A stretch of DNA of 64,000 nucleotides from Blastococcus_B deserti (GCF_042682525.1 NZ_JBHUHP010000002.1:114693-178692), one strand, 5' to 3'. Numbered from the stretch's first letter, positions 16,905 through 25,839 are shown. Notes: generated from the sequence alone by a model not told the origin. A program made the numbers and translations.

Positions 16905-17804
16905 GTGTCCGACAACGCCTCTGCCCTCCGCCGGCGCTCGGTACTCGTCGCGCCAGCAAGCGACGCACGCAAGATGGCCAAGGCCCTGGGCAGCCGCGCG
17001 GATGCCGTCGTCATAGATCTCGAGGACGCGGTGGACCCCTCCAGCAAGGACCGAGCCCGTGCCCTGCTGGCCGAGGTGCTCCGCGACGTGGCGGAGGCGG
17101 ACGCCGAACGCGTCGCCGTCCGGGTCAATCCGCCCGGCTCGCCGTGGTGCCACCTCGACGTCGCGGCGCTGACCGACCTGCCCGTCGCCCCAGGCGCGGT
17201 CGTCCTCCCGAAGGTCGACGGCCCCGAGGACCTCGCCTTCCTCGACCGGCTGCTCGACGGCGTGGAGGCGCGATCGGGCCGCACGCGTCCGCTCTCCGTC
17301 CACGCCCTCATCGAGACGGCCGCGGGGCTCACCCGGATCGCCGACATCGCACGCAGCAGCCGGCGCCTGGAAGCGCTCGTCCTCGGCTACGCCGACCTCG
17401 CGGCCTCGCTCGGCCGCGCCGCCCCGGTGGGCGCGCACCTGGACCTGTGGCTCCCTGCCCAGTCCGCCGTCCTCGTCGCGGCCCGCGACGCGGGGCTGCA
17501 GGCACTCGACGGACCACACCTCGGCGTGCACGTCGACGAGGGCTTCCTGGCCGGCGCCGCGCGCGCACGGGACGTCGGCTACGACGGGAAATGGGCGATC
17601 CACCCGCGACAGGTCGAGGAGCTCAACGCGACGTTCACGCCCACCGACGACCAGGTCCGACACGCCCGCGACGTCCTCGCTGCGCTGGCCCGGGCGGCCC
17701 GGGAGCACGCGGCCGGCGCAGTGGCTCTGGACGGTCAGATGCTCGACGAGGCAGTGGCCGTCGCCGCTCGTCGCGTCCTCGCACGGGCAGGGCTGGACCT
17801 GTGA
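16905..17804 (+). CDS. HpcH/HpaI aldolase / citrate lyase beta-subunit-like (CitE) lyase
   Basis: A 299-aa CitE-type TIM-barrel lyase. The metal and CoA ester motifs are VVIDLEDAVDP near residue 35, HALIETAAGL (Glu ligand) and LVLGYADLAASLG; a KWAIHPRQVEELN stretch closes the barrel as in malyl-CoA-type lyases. It should cleave or form a C-C bond in a 3-hydroxyacyl-CoA, for example methylmalyl-CoA to glyoxylate and propionyl-CoA. The GTG at 16905 has GGGAG 5 nt upstream. It is divergent from gntR and overlaps the MaoC gene by 4 nt (GTGA), which makes a hydratase-lyase pair. Confidence 0.9.
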   Translation: MSDNASALRRRSVLVAPASDARKMAKALGSRADAVVIDLEDAVDPSSKDRARALLAEVLRDVAEADAERVAVRVNPPGSPWCHLDVAALTDLPVAPGAVVLPKVDGPEDLAFLDRLLDGVEARSGRTRPLSVHALIETAAGLTRIADIARSSRRLEALVLGYADLAASLGRAAPVGAHLDLWLPAQSAVLVAARDAGLQALDGPHLGVHVDEGFLAGAARARDVGYDGKWAIHPRQVEELNATFTPTDDQVRHARDVLAALARAAREHAAGAVALDGQMLDEAVAVAARRVLARAGLDL

Positions 17805-18796
17805 ACGAGCTGCTGGCCGAAGGGCCGTACTTCGACGACCTCTCCCTCGGTGACGTCTTCGACACCGCGCCCCCGGCCACCCTGACCGAGGCAGCGGCGG
17901 CCGTTCACGGCGCCATCGTCGGTGAACGCCTACGGCTGGCGCTCGACCATGACCTGAGCCGACGGGTGACCGGTGAGGCGGCGCCGCTGGCCCCGCCGTC
18001 GCTGGTGTGGGATCTGGCCATCGGGCAGTCGACGCCGGTGACCCACCACGTCCGGGCCAATCTCTTCTACCGGGGCCTGGCGTTTCGTCGCGCCCCCGCC
18101 CTCGGCGACACCCTCCGGACCCGCACCGAGGTGGTGGGGCTCCGGCAGAACGCGCCCCGGCCGGACCGCGCGCCGACCGGGCTCGTCGCCCTGCGGATCA
18201 CGACCGTCGACCAGGCCGACCGCACGGTGCTCGACTTCTGGCGCTGCGCCATGCTGCCGATGCGCGATCCCTCGGCGCGGACCGGCCATGCCGACGACCT
18301 GAGCCGCGTGGGCCGGGGCATCGAGGACCCCGCCGCCCTGGTGGCCGGGTGGCGGCTGGAGCCGTTCCGGGAGTCGCTCCCGCCCTCGCTGAGGAGAAAC
18401 CTCGTCGCGGACACCCGCTGGCGCCTGGTGGGAGGGGACGTGGTCTCCAGCGCCCCGGAGCTGGCGAGGCTCACGCTCAACATCGCCCGCACCCACCACG
18501 ACGACGAAGCCGGGACCCGCCTGGTCTACGGAGGCCACACGATCGGACTGGCGCTGACCCAGGCGGTACGCGTCCTGCCCGAGATGCTGACGGTGCTGGC
18601 CTGGCACGGATGCGATCACACCGGGCCGGTACGGGAGGGTGACACGCTCACGAGCACGGTCGAAGCCCAGGGCGTCGAACCCGGACCGGACGGCAGCCGG
18701 CTGGCGCACCTCCGCTCCCTGGTGACGGCCCGCAGTGGCCCGGGCGACGAATCCCGGGGCGTGCTCGACTGGCGCTACGTCGTTCTGCTGCCGTGA
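17801..18796 (+). CDS. Double-hotdog MaoC-like hydratase (mesaconyl-CoA hydratase type)
   Basis: A 331-aa protein with two hotdog halves. The N-terminal half has GPYFDDLSLGDVFDTAP and a HVRANLFYRGLAF stretch. The C-terminal half has the hydratase-like TLNIARTHHDDEAGTRLVYGG followed by HTIGLALTQAV. Proteins of this length beside CitE lyases include mesaconyl-CoA and 2-methylfumaryl-CoA hydratases. It would hydrate an unsaturated C5 CoA ester to the substrate of the lyase encoded just upstream. The GTG at 17801 overlaps the citE stop. A hairpin-like GTCGACC/GGTCGAC pair follows the stop at about 18823-18855, perhaps ending the transcript. Confidence 0.8.
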   Translation: MNELLAEGPYFDDLSLGDVFDTAPPATLTEAAAAVHGAIVGERLRLALDHDLSRRVTGEAAPLAPPSLVWDLAIGQSTPVTHHVRANLFYRGLAFRRAPALGDTLRTRTEVVGLRQNAPRPDRAPTGLVALRITTVDQADRTVLDFWRCAMLPMRDPSARTGHADDLSRVGRGIEDPAALVAGWRLEPFRESLPPSLRRNLVADTRWRLVGGDVVSSAPELARLTLNIARTHHDDEAGTRLVYGGHTIGLALTQAVRVLPEMLTVLAWHGCDHTGPVREGDTLTSTVEAQGVEPGPDGSRLAHLRSLVTARSGPGDESRGVLDWRYVVLLP

Positions 18797-18946
18797 GCCG
18801 GCAGGCCGGGAGGTCGCTCCGTCGACCCAGGGCGAGGTCCCCCAGGTCGACCGACGTCCTCGCCGCGGATCGGGCCTCCCGCAGACACCCTCACCGGCGT
18901 AACGTCCGGGCATCGAGCCGGTCCGCCCTCGACGAGGGAGGTCGCC

Positions 18947-19093
18947 ATGGGCGACAAGTCACCGCACGACAACCACCACTCCAAGAAGTCGGCCAAGTCG
19001 ATCAAGGAGAAGCGGGCCGAGCGCAAGGCGAAGGAACAGATGACGGAGTCGCAGATGGCCCGGCTGACGGCCGAGCGCAAGTCCCGGTCCTGA
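18947..19093 (+). CDS. Small, highly charged hypothetical protein (48 aa)
   Basis: A 48-aa Lys/Arg/Glu-rich protein (begins MGDKSPHDNHHSKKSAKSIK) with a strong GAGGGAGG site 5 nt before the ATG. I recall similar short proteins of the MGDKSP...KSxKEKRAERKAK type as widespread hypothetical proteins in actinobacteria; no function is known to me. The composition predicts a coiled-coil or disordered helix and possibly nucleic-acid contact. It stands alone and converges on the response regulator gene with 13 nt between them. The region 18797-18946 before it shows no other gene. Confidence 0.75.
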   Translation: MGDKSPHDNHHSKKSAKSIKEKRAERKAKEQMTESQMARLTAERKSRS

Positions 19094-19106
19094 GCTGTCG
19101 CGACGC

Positions 19107-19778
19107 CTAGCCCGACGGTCGGTCACCGGGCCGGACGAGGCCGCTCTCGAAGGCGAAGATCACCGCCTGCACCCGGTCGCGCAGGCCCAGCTTGGTGAGC
19201 AGGTTGCTCACGTGCGTCTTGGCCGTCGCGTCGCTGACGAACAGCTCGCGGGCGATCTCGGCGTTCGACCGCCCTCGGGCCAGCAGCCGGAGCACCTCGA
19301 CCTCCCGGGCGCTCAGCGCCGCCAGCCGCCGCGCTGCCTCCGGGTCCGCCGCGGGAACCGCGCCGAACGCCTCGATCACCCGCCGGGTGACGCCCGGCGA
19401 CAGCACGGCGTCGCCGGCGGCCAGGGTCCGGACGGCGGAGACCAGCTCCTCCGCCGTGGCGTCCTTGAGCAGGAAGCCGCTCGCCCCGGCCCGCAGGGCG
19501 GCGAAGACGTACTCGTCCAGGTCGAACGTGGTCAGCACCAGCACCCGGGCCGGAGAGCCCTCCGCGACGAGCCGCCGGGTCGCCTCCAGGCCGTCGAGGT
19601 TCGGCATCCGGATGTCCATGAGGACGACGTCGGGCCGGTGGCTGCGGACGGCGTCGAGGGCCTCCCGGCCGTCGACCGCCTCGGCGAGGACGACGATCCC
19701 CTCCTCGCCCTCGATCAGGGAGCGCAGCCCGGCGCGCACCATCGGCTGGTCGTCGGCGATCACCACCGTCGTGCTCAC
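19107..19778 (-). CDS. NarL/LuxR-type response regulator
   Basis: A 223-aa response regulator. The receiver domain has the acidic pair DD at 9-10, the phosphoacceptor Asp55 in VVLMDIRMPNLDG and a Lys near FLLKDATAEE. The C-terminal LuxR helix-turn-helix is LSAREVEVLRLLARGRSNAE followed by IARELFVSDATAKTHVSNLL. The GTG at 19778 overlaps the kinase stop by 4 nt. It should be phosphorylated by the adjacent kinase and act as a transcription activator. Targets cannot be read here; the membrane-protein gene upstream at 20933-21625 is a plausible one. Confidence 0.94.
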   Translation of the reverse strand: MSTTVVIADDQPMVRAGLRSLIEGEEGIVVLAEAVDGREALDAVRSHRPDVVLMDIRMPNLDGLEATRRLVAEGSPARVLVLTTFDLDEYVFAALRAGASGFLLKDATAEELVSAVRTLAAGDAVLSPGVTRRVIEAFGAVPAADPEAARRLAALSAREVEVLRLLARGRSNAEIARELFVSDATAKTHVSNLLTKLGLRDRVQAVIFAFESGLVRPGDRPSG

Positions 19779-20911
19779 GCCGGGGCCGCCTCGCGGAAGG
19801 GCAGCCGCGCCCGGACGGCGAAGCCTCCGCCCGGCCGGGGCCCGGCCTCGAGGGTGCCGCCGTAGAGGGTCACCCGCTCCCGCATGCCGACCAGGCCGTA
19901 GCCGCCGCCGTCGGCCGCGCCGTCCCGCGCTCCCCCGCTGTCCTCGACCAGGACGTCGAGGTCGCGGTCGCCGTACCGCAGGCGCACCGTCACCTGCCCG
20001 CCCGGTGCGTGCTTGCGCGTGTTGGTCAGCGCCTCCTGCACGATGCGGTAGGCCGTGAGGTCGAGCCCCGGCGGCAGGGGGCACCGCTCCCCCTCCACGG
20101 CCAGCGACACGTCGACCGCCGCGCCGCGGGTGTCCTCGATCAGGGAGTCGAGCTGGTCGAGGCCCGGCTGCGGGGCCAGCGACGCCCGTTCGCCGTCGGC
20201 CCGCAGCACGCCGAACAGCCGGCGCATCTCGGCCATCGCCTGCCGCGCGGTCGATTCCACGGCCCGCAGGTCGTCGGCCTCGCGCGCGGAGTCGGGCCCG
20301 AGCCGGCGCCGGACGGCCTGCGTCTGGACGGCGATGACGCTGATCGAGTGCGCGACCACGTCGTGCAGCTCCCGGGCGATCCGGGCGCGCTCCTCGGCGA
20401 CCGCGCGCGCCGCCCGCTCCTCCCGCTCGCGTTCGGCCCGGTCGGCCCGAGCGGCGTGCTCGGCCGCCTCGCGGGTGCGCTGGCGGACCATCTGCCCCAC
20501 GGCCCAGCTGCCGCCGTACAGCACCGTGATCGCGATGTAGTCGCTGACCAGCGGATCGTGGAAGGCGAACCCGACGTAGAACGGCACCGTCGCGAGGAAG
20601 AGGCCCCAGTACGACCGCGGCGGGTCGAGCTCGAGGCCGGCGGTGAAGCTGACGATGACCAGGGCGGCGAAGACCGACAGCTGGCCGTCCAGGTTGACGA
20701 CCATCATGCCGACCACGACGAACCCGAGGGTGGCCAGCGGGACGACGCGCCGGAACGCGACCGCCCCCATCACCAGGACGACGAGCGTCTGGTGCAGCCA
20801 GAGCGGCCGGCTGATCTCACCGACGACGCCCTCGACGAGCCCCCCGGCCACCAGCGTGGCGGCGATGCCGACGTCCAGCAGCCGGGGGTGGCGCCCGAGA
20901 ACGGTGGCCAT
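19775..20911 (-). CDS. NarL-type sensor histidine kinase (HisKA_3)
   Basis: A 378-aa sensor kinase. About five hydrophobic segments fill residues 10-140, then a charged coiled-coil (EHAARADRAEREREERAARA), the dimerisation box ARIARELHDVVAHSISV with phospho-His183, and the HATPase domain (ALTNTRKHAPGG, GGGYGLVGMRERVTLYGG). There is almost no extracytoplasmic domain, so it probably senses a membrane-associated signal. It overlaps the response-regulator gene by 4 nt. Actinobacterial kinases with this layout often respond to cell-envelope stress or antibiotics (family knowledge). Confidence 0.94.
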   Translation of the reverse strand: MATVLGRHPRLLDVGIAATLVAGGLVEGVVGEISRPLWLHQTLVVLVMGAVAFRRVVPLATLGFVVVGMMVVNLDGQLSVFAALVIVSFTAGLELDPPRSYWGLFLATVPFYVGFAFHDPLVSDYIAITVLYGGSWAVGQMVRQRTREAAEHAARADRAEREREERAARAVAEERARIARELHDVVAHSISVIAVQTQAVRRRLGPDSAREADDLRAVESTARQAMAEMRRLFGVLRADGERASLAPQPGLDQLDSLIEDTRGAAVDVSLAVEGERCPLPPGLDLTAYRIVQEALTNTRKHAPGGQVTVRLRYGDRDLDVLVEDSGGARDGAADGGGYGLVGMRERVTLYGGTLEAGPRPGGGFAVRARLPFREAAPA

Positions 20912-20932
20912 GTCCGCGGACGGTAGCGCTGA

Positions 20933-21625
20933 TCAGGCGTCGTGCGGGACGCCGCGAGCCAGGTCGACGGAGAGGACGGCGTACCCGACGGTTACCACGG
21001 CCCATCCGGGCACGGTGGCGCCGATCAGCATCAGGCCGACAGCCAGCCCCGTGATCGGCGTCAGGGCCCCCCACCAGCGCAGCAGACCGGCGCGCCAGGC
21101 GGCCAGTACCGCCACCGGGAGGCACAGCAGGAAGCCGACCAAGCCGGTGGCACCCATGACGCCGACACCCCACATGGGCTCCATGGCCTCGTTGACGGCG
21201 AGCAGACCGTCCACGCCGTGCACCTGCCCGACCGCCGAGTCGTAGAAGTCGAACATCAGGAACCCCGGGACGCTGCTGATACCCAGCAGCCCGAGCAGAC
21301 CGGCGACGTTGGCCGGCCAGCTGCCCCGTCGGCGGACGAGGCCGGCGAGCATGAGGGCGGCCAGCCCCCAGAGGGCGTACGAGAAGTGGTAGAGCACCGA
21401 CTTCCACTGCAGCGGTTCGGGATTCGCCGCGTACAGCTCGTAGACCTCGCGGCCCTCCAGGCCGACGGCCGGATCGGCGATCGCGCCTCCGATGGCGAGG
21501 ACGCCGGCCGCGGTCGGGGCAACGATCAGGACCCACCGGCGCACGGCGCGCGCCGAGCGCCCCACCTCGTGGTCACCGACCACCGGACCGCTGTGGAGGG
21601 GTGCTGCGGTACTGGTCTCGGTCAC
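20933..21625 (-). CDS. Multi-pass membrane protein, function unknown
   Basis: A 230-aa protein with about six predicted membrane helices (VLIVAPTAAGVLAIGGAIAD, ALWGLAALMLAGLV, ANVAGLLGLLGISSV, VMGATGLVGFLLCLPVAVLA, ALTPITGLAVGLMLIGATV). A short soluble N-terminus precedes the first helix. The GTG at 21625 has AAGGAGG upstream. It lies 21 nt before the kinase gene on the same strand and may be co-transcribed with the two-component system. The overall pattern resembles unannotated actinobacterial integral membrane proteins; I do not assign a function. Confidence 0.85.
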   Translation of the reverse strand: MTETSTAAPLHSGPVVGDHEVGRSARAVRRWVLIVAPTAAGVLAIGGAIADPAVGLEGREVYELYAANPEPLQWKSVLYHFSYALWGLAALMLAGLVRRRGSWPANVAGLLGLLGISSVPGFLMFDFYDSAVGQVHGVDGLLAVNEAMEPMWGVGVMGATGLVGFLLCLPVAVLAAWRAGLLRWWGALTPITGLAVGLMLIGATVPGWAVVTVGYAVLSVDLARGVPHDA

Positions 21626-21730
21626 GGGAACTGCCTCCTTCGGGACGGGGTTGCAGCGTCCCGCGGTGACCGCGCCCGCCGCATCGGCCGATCCGACGAT
21701 CCGCGCCTCGGCCGAGCGGGTGATCGCGGC

Positions 21731-23851
21731 TCAGGCCCCCGTCATGGCCCGGTCGACCAGAGCGGCGAGCACGGGCGCGAGGAACCGCGCGTAGTCGATC
21801 GACAGGTGGTTGTCGTCGCGGAACACCAGCTGGTTGCCGACGACGACCGGGCACACCGCCGGCGTGCAGAAGAGGTCGGTGACGGTGGCGTACTGACCAC
21901 CGCCGGCCGCGGTGGCCTCCGCCTCGGCCGCGATGCCGGCGTCGTCCATCCCGACGGCGCGCGCCGGTGCACAGGCCATGGCGGAGTCGAGGTGGTCGGA
22001 CAGGCAGGTCGGCACGTTCCCGTGCGGATCGGGCACCGGCCCGAGCACGAGGACGACGGCGCCGGTCGACCGCAGCTCCGCGACCGTCCGGGTCACGGCG
22101 GCCAGCCACTCCGGGCCGTAGACGGTGAAGCCGTAGTCGGGCGTGTACCGGCGGACCATGTCGACGACGATCAGCGCCGGGCGCTCCGCGCGCAGCCGGT
22201 CCATGATCTCGGCCCGCCACTGGTGGCACTCGGTGTACTCGCGGCCCAGGTACGGGCTCTGCGTCGGCAGGTCCAGCATCGGGCACAGCACCTTGGCCAT
22301 GGTCTCCAGCCGCCAGCCCTGCTGGGCCGCGACCGTCTCCAGCCCCGGCTGCCACATGGCCGCGTGCGAGTCGCCGACGAGCGCCATGGTGCGGCCCGCC
22401 GCGAGGTCGCCGGAGGCGCACTCGTCCTGCCCGGTGCCCAGCCACGACCGCGTGCACCCGTTGACGAACACGGCCGGCTTGGCTGCCGGCGCCTCGGCCA
22501 GCGGAGGGCTCAGGTTGGAGGGCACCGCCCGCACGCCCGCGGCCGCGGCGACGGCGGCCTGGACCTGCGCGGTGAGGGCCTGGACGGCCGCCTCCTGCGG
22601 ATCCACGACCGGCGCGGCCGGGGGCTCGGCGACCTCGATCGTCGGCTCGGCGGCGGCCGCGCCCCGCCCGACCGGGACCGGGACCACCGCCAGCAGGACC
22701 AGCCCGGCGGCGACCCCGGCCGCCGTCACGCTCCCGCCCAGGATCAGGCTGCGGCCGGCCGAGCGCCGGAGCGGAGCGGCGAACCGGACGGGGTTCTCCA
22801 CGAACTGCAGGGTCAGCATCGCCAGCCCCGCGGCGAGGACGGCGGTCGCCAGCCGGCCGGCCAGGCCGAGGGACCCCTCGACCACGTACGGAGCCAGCAG
22901 CAGCACCGGCCAGTGCCACAGGTACCAGGAGTAGGAGAGCCGCCCGACCGCCCGCATCGGGGCCACCGAGAGCAGGGCACCGGCACCCCAGCGGGACCCG
23001 CCGGCGCCGGCACCCACCACCAGGGCCGTGCCGAGCACCGGCAGCAGCGCGGCCGTGCCGGGATAGGCGGTGGACTCCCCCAGCCGGACGCAGCCCACGA
23101 CGACCAGCCCGAGGCCGGTCCAGCCCGCCGCGGCCGCCGCCCACGAGGGCAGCCGACGCCACCGGCCGACGGTGAGGGCGACCAGCCCGCCGACGGCGAG
23201 CTCCCAGGCCCGCGAGGGCAGGGAGAAGAAGGCCCAGGACGGGAGGGTCGCCGTCCAGAGGTAGGAGACCGCGAACGACGCCGCCGCCACCAGGCCGAGC
23301 ACCACGACGAACGGGACCACGGACGACGGAGCGCCCCTGCGCCGCCGGACCAGGGCCCAGGCGGTCAGGATGAGCAGCGCCGGCCACACCAGGTAGAACT
23401 GCTCCTCCACGCCGAGGGACCAGTAGTGCTGGAAGGGCGAGGGCGGGGTGTCCGACGCCAGGTAGTCGGTCCCCTGGACCGCGAAGCGGTAGTTGCCCGC
23501 GTAGAGGGCGCTGGCCACCGCGTCGCCCAGGACCGCCCGCGCCTGCAGCGGTGGCAACAGCCACGCCGACGCGGCCGCGGTCGCGAGCAGCACGACGATG
23601 CCCGCGGGCAGGAGACGCCGGGCCCGTGCGCCGTAGAACCGCGCGAGCCGGACCGTGCCGGTGGCCTGGACCTCGCGCCACAGCAGGCCGGTGATGAGGA
23701 AGCCCGAGACGACGAAGAAGACGTCCACGCCGACGAAGCCGCCGGGCAGGCCCGGCACCCCCGCGTGGAAGAGGACGACGGCCAGCACGGCGACCGCGCG
23801 CAGCCCCTCGATGTCAGGCCGGAAACCGGTCCGCGTGCCCGTCTCCGTCAC
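21731..23851 (-). CDS. OafA/YrhL-type acyltransferase with C-terminal SGNH domain
   Basis: A 706-aa membrane O-acyltransferase. Residues 1-about 390 form the acyltransferase-3 domain with ten membrane helices, starting FRPDIEGLRAVAVLAVVLFH with the conserved His29 and GGFVGVDVFFVVSGFLITG. After a linker rich in Ala and Pro, the C-terminal extracytoplasmic SGNH domain has the nucleophile block ALVGDSHAAMW and the catalytic Asp/His in RDDNHLSIDYAR. Such fusions acetylate cell-wall polymers, exopolysaccharide or secreted glycans. It is transcribed alone, with 105 nt before the next gene. Confidence 0.93.
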   Translation of the reverse strand: MTETGTRTGFRPDIEGLRAVAVLAVVLFHAGVPGLPGGFVGVDVFFVVSGFLITGLLWREVQATGTVRLARFYGARARRLLPAGIVVLLATAAASAWLLPPLQARAVLGDAVASALYAGNYRFAVQGTDYLASDTPPSPFQHYWSLGVEEQFYLVWPALLILTAWALVRRRRGAPSSVVPFVVVLGLVAAASFAVSYLWTATLPSWAFFSLPSRAWELAVGGLVALTVGRWRRLPSWAAAAAGWTGLGLVVVGCVRLGESTAYPGTAALLPVLGTALVVGAGAGGSRWGAGALLSVAPMRAVGRLSYSWYLWHWPVLLLAPYVVEGSLGLAGRLATAVLAAGLAMLTLQFVENPVRFAAPLRRSAGRSLILGGSVTAAGVAAGLVLLAVVPVPVGRGAAAAEPTIEVAEPPAAPVVDPQEAAVQALTAQVQAAVAAAAGVRAVPSNLSPPLAEAPAAKPAVFVNGCTRSWLGTGQDECASGDLAAGRTMALVGDSHAAMWQPGLETVAAQQGWRLETMAKVLCPMLDLPTQSPYLGREYTECHQWRAEIMDRLRAERPALIVVDMVRRYTPDYGFTVYGPEWLAAVTRTVAELRSTGAVVLVLGPVPDPHGNVPTCLSDHLDSAMACAPARAVGMDDAGIAAEAEATAAGGGQYATVTDLFCTPAVCPVVVGNQLVFRDDNHLSIDYARFLAPVLAALVDRAMTGA

Positions 23852-23886
23852 CCGCCCAGGTTACGAAGGCACCGCCGTCGCGCCGG

Positions 23887-25440
23887 TCAACCTCGCCGTG
23901 GCAGCACGGCGTCGATCAGGTGCGGGCCCGGCTCGACGAGGGCTCGCCCCAGCTGGTCGGCCAGCTCCTCGGCCGTGGTCGCCCGGGTCGCCGGCACGCC
24001 CATGCCCGAGGCGATGGCCACGAAGTCGAGGCCGGGCCCGCCGAGGTCGAGCAACCGGGCGGCGCGCTTGCCGTCCCCCTGCGCCCCGACCCGCGACAAC
24101 TCGTGCTCGAGGATCGCGTACGAGCCGTTGTCGCAGACGATCGTGGTGATGTCGAGCTGCTCGCGGGCGTGGCTCCACAGCGCCGAGATCGTGTACATGG
24201 CGCTGCCGTCGGCCTGGATGCCGATGACCGGGCGGTCCGGGCACGCCACCGCCGCGCCGAGCGCCATCGGCAGCCCGTCGCCGATCGCCCCACCGGTCAA
24301 CGCCAGCCAGTCGTGGCGCGGAGAGCCCGAGGTCAGTTCCATCAGCCCGACGCCGGAGGTGAGCGCCTCGTCGACGACGATGGCCCGCTCGGGCAGCAGG
24401 GCGCCGATCACCGCCGCCATCGCGCGCGGGGTCAGCTCACCGGTCGGCAGCTCCGGGCGGGACGCCTCCAGCAGCTCCGGCTCGGCGTCGGCGGCGGCCC
24501 GCTGGGCCAGGTCCCGCAGCGCGGTGACGGCGTCCTCCCCCGGTGCGCTGAGCACGTGCACGGTGCAGCCGTCGGGCACCGGGTGCCCGGGCAGGCCCGG
24601 ATAGCCGAAGAAGTGCACGGGGGCCTCGGCGCCTGCGAGCAACAGGTGCCGGGTGCCGGCCAGCGCCGCCAGGGCCATCTCCGGCGGGTACGGGAGGCGG
24701 GTGAGGTCGGGCAGACCGGCGCCGCGGGCAGCCCGGGCGGGGAAGGTCTCCGACATCAGCCGGGCGCCGGTACCGGCGGCCACCCGGGCCGCGGCCAACT
24801 GCCCCTCCTCCCCCATGGCGTCGCCGCCGAGGAACAGCACGGCCGGCTCGCCGGAGGACAGGACCGCCGCCACGTCGTCCACCACCGACGAGGGCACACG
24901 CGGGGCCGGCCGTACCCGCACCGGCGCGGCCACGTCGGCGCCGTCCTCCCAGGACACGTCCGCCGGCAGGATCAGCGTCGCGATCGAGCCCGGCGACGAC
25001 GCGGCGGCCGCCACCGCGACGGCGGCATCGGCGGCGACGTCGGCCGGCGACAGGGACCGCCGCACCCAGCCGGAGAAGGTGCCGGCGAGGGCGTCGATGT
25101 CGGACTCCAACGGGGCGTCGAGCCGCTTGTGCGACCGCGCGTGGTCACCGACGACGTTGACCATCGGCGTCCGCGCCCGCCGGGCGTTGTGCAGGTTCGC
25201 CAGGCCGTTGCCCATGCCCGGGCCGAGGTGCAGCAGCGTCGCGGCCGGGCGGCCGGCCATGCGGGCGTAGCCGTCGGCCGCGCCGGTGGCGACGCCCTCG
25301 AAGAGCGTGAGCACCGCGCGCATCTCCGGGACGTCGTCGAGGGCCGCGACGAAGTGCATCTCGGAGGTGCCGGGGTTGGCGAAGCAGACGTCGACGCCCG
25401 CCCCGACGAGGGTGCGGATCAGTGCCTGCGCGCCGTTCAC
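23887..25440 (-). CDS. Thiamine-pyrophosphate-dependent enzyme (acetolactate synthase/decarboxylase-like)
   Basis: A 517-aa TPP enzyme. The Glu that activates the cofactor is Glu48 in LTLFEGVATGAADGYARM, HLGPGMGNGLANLHNARRA follows, and the C-terminal TPP/Mg motif runs from QADGSAMYT to CDNGSYAI. It lacks the FAD-binding features of true acetolactate synthase that I would expect in a longer protein. The GTG at 25440 gives the canonical N-terminus (VNGAQALIRTLVGAGV). An EthD-like gene sits 5 nt upstream. It probably decarboxylates or ligates a 2-oxo acid such as benzoylformate; the substrate is uncertain. Confidence 0.88.
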   Translation of the reverse strand: MNGAQALIRTLVGAGVDVCFANPGTSEMHFVAALDDVPEMRAVLTLFEGVATGAADGYARMAGRPAATLLHLGPGMGNGLANLHNARRARTPMVNVVGDHARSHKRLDAPLESDIDALAGTFSGWVRRSLSPADVAADAAVAVAAAASSPGSIATLILPADVSWEDGADVAAPVRVRPAPRVPSSVVDDVAAVLSSGEPAVLFLGGDAMGEEGQLAAARVAAGTGARLMSETFPARAARGAGLPDLTRLPYPPEMALAALAGTRHLLLAGAEAPVHFFGYPGLPGHPVPDGCTVHVLSAPGEDAVTALRDLAQRAAADAEPELLEASRPELPTGELTPRAMAAVIGALLPERAIVVDEALTSGVGLMELTSGSPRHDWLALTGGAIGDGLPMALGAAVACPDRPVIGIQADGSAMYTISALWSHAREQLDITTIVCDNGSYAILEHELSRVGAQGDGKRAARLLDLGGPGLDFVAIASGMGVPATRATTAEELADQLGRALVEPGPHLIDAVLPRRG

Positions 25441-25445
25441 CGGGG

Positions 25446-25757
25446 TCAGCTCACCGTTCGCACGTCGAAGTGGGCCATGGTCGCGCCACCGCTGGCGAAC
25501 GTGGCGACGTCGGCGGCGGCGGCCTGCCCCTGAGCGGAGCCGAACGCCTCGGTCATGGCCTGTTCCGAGTCGAAGTCCAGCTCCGCGACGAGGTAGGGGG
25601 CCGGTTGCGCCGGGTCCGTGCTCCGCGCGTGGCCGTAGGTGTAGCGCACCAACCCGGGCATCTGCCGGGCCAGCGCGGCATGGGTGTCGCGGTAGTGGGC
25701 GTCGAACGCGGCGGGATCCTCCGGCTGTCCGTAGCTGACCACGAGCCTGTGCACCAT
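25446..25757 (-). CDS. EthD-like (dimeric alpha-beta barrel) protein
   Basis: A 103-aa ferredoxin-like-fold protein with the EthD pattern: MVHRLVVSYGQPEDPAAFDA, HYRDTHAALARQMPGL and then YLVAELDFDSEQAM. The ATG at 25757 is preferred because GGGAGG lies 8 nt upstream; the ATG at 25775 would place that site inside the gene. EthD proteins are small dimeric barrels found with degradative enzymes. It ends 5 nt before the TPP enzyme gene, so the two form an operon and may handle the same metabolite. Confidence 0.85.
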   Translation of the reverse strand: MVHRLVVSYGQPEDPAAFDAHYRDTHAALARQMPGLVRYTYGHARSTDPAQPAPYLVAELDFDSEQAMTEAFGSAQGQAAAADVATFASGGATMAHFDVRTVS

Positions 25758-25839
25758 CTGGCCGACCTCCCGCATCGGCGGGCTCCACTGCCCGCAACCG
25801 TCCCTGCACCCAATCAGGTGTGCGGTGGGCGCCGCGACC

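Noticed and set aside
20942..24604. A 1220-codon open frame on the plus strand
   Set aside because: It overlaps OafA, the membrane protein and the TPP enzyme on the other strand and has the Arg/His/Gly/Pro-rich composition expected of antisense frames in high-GC DNA.
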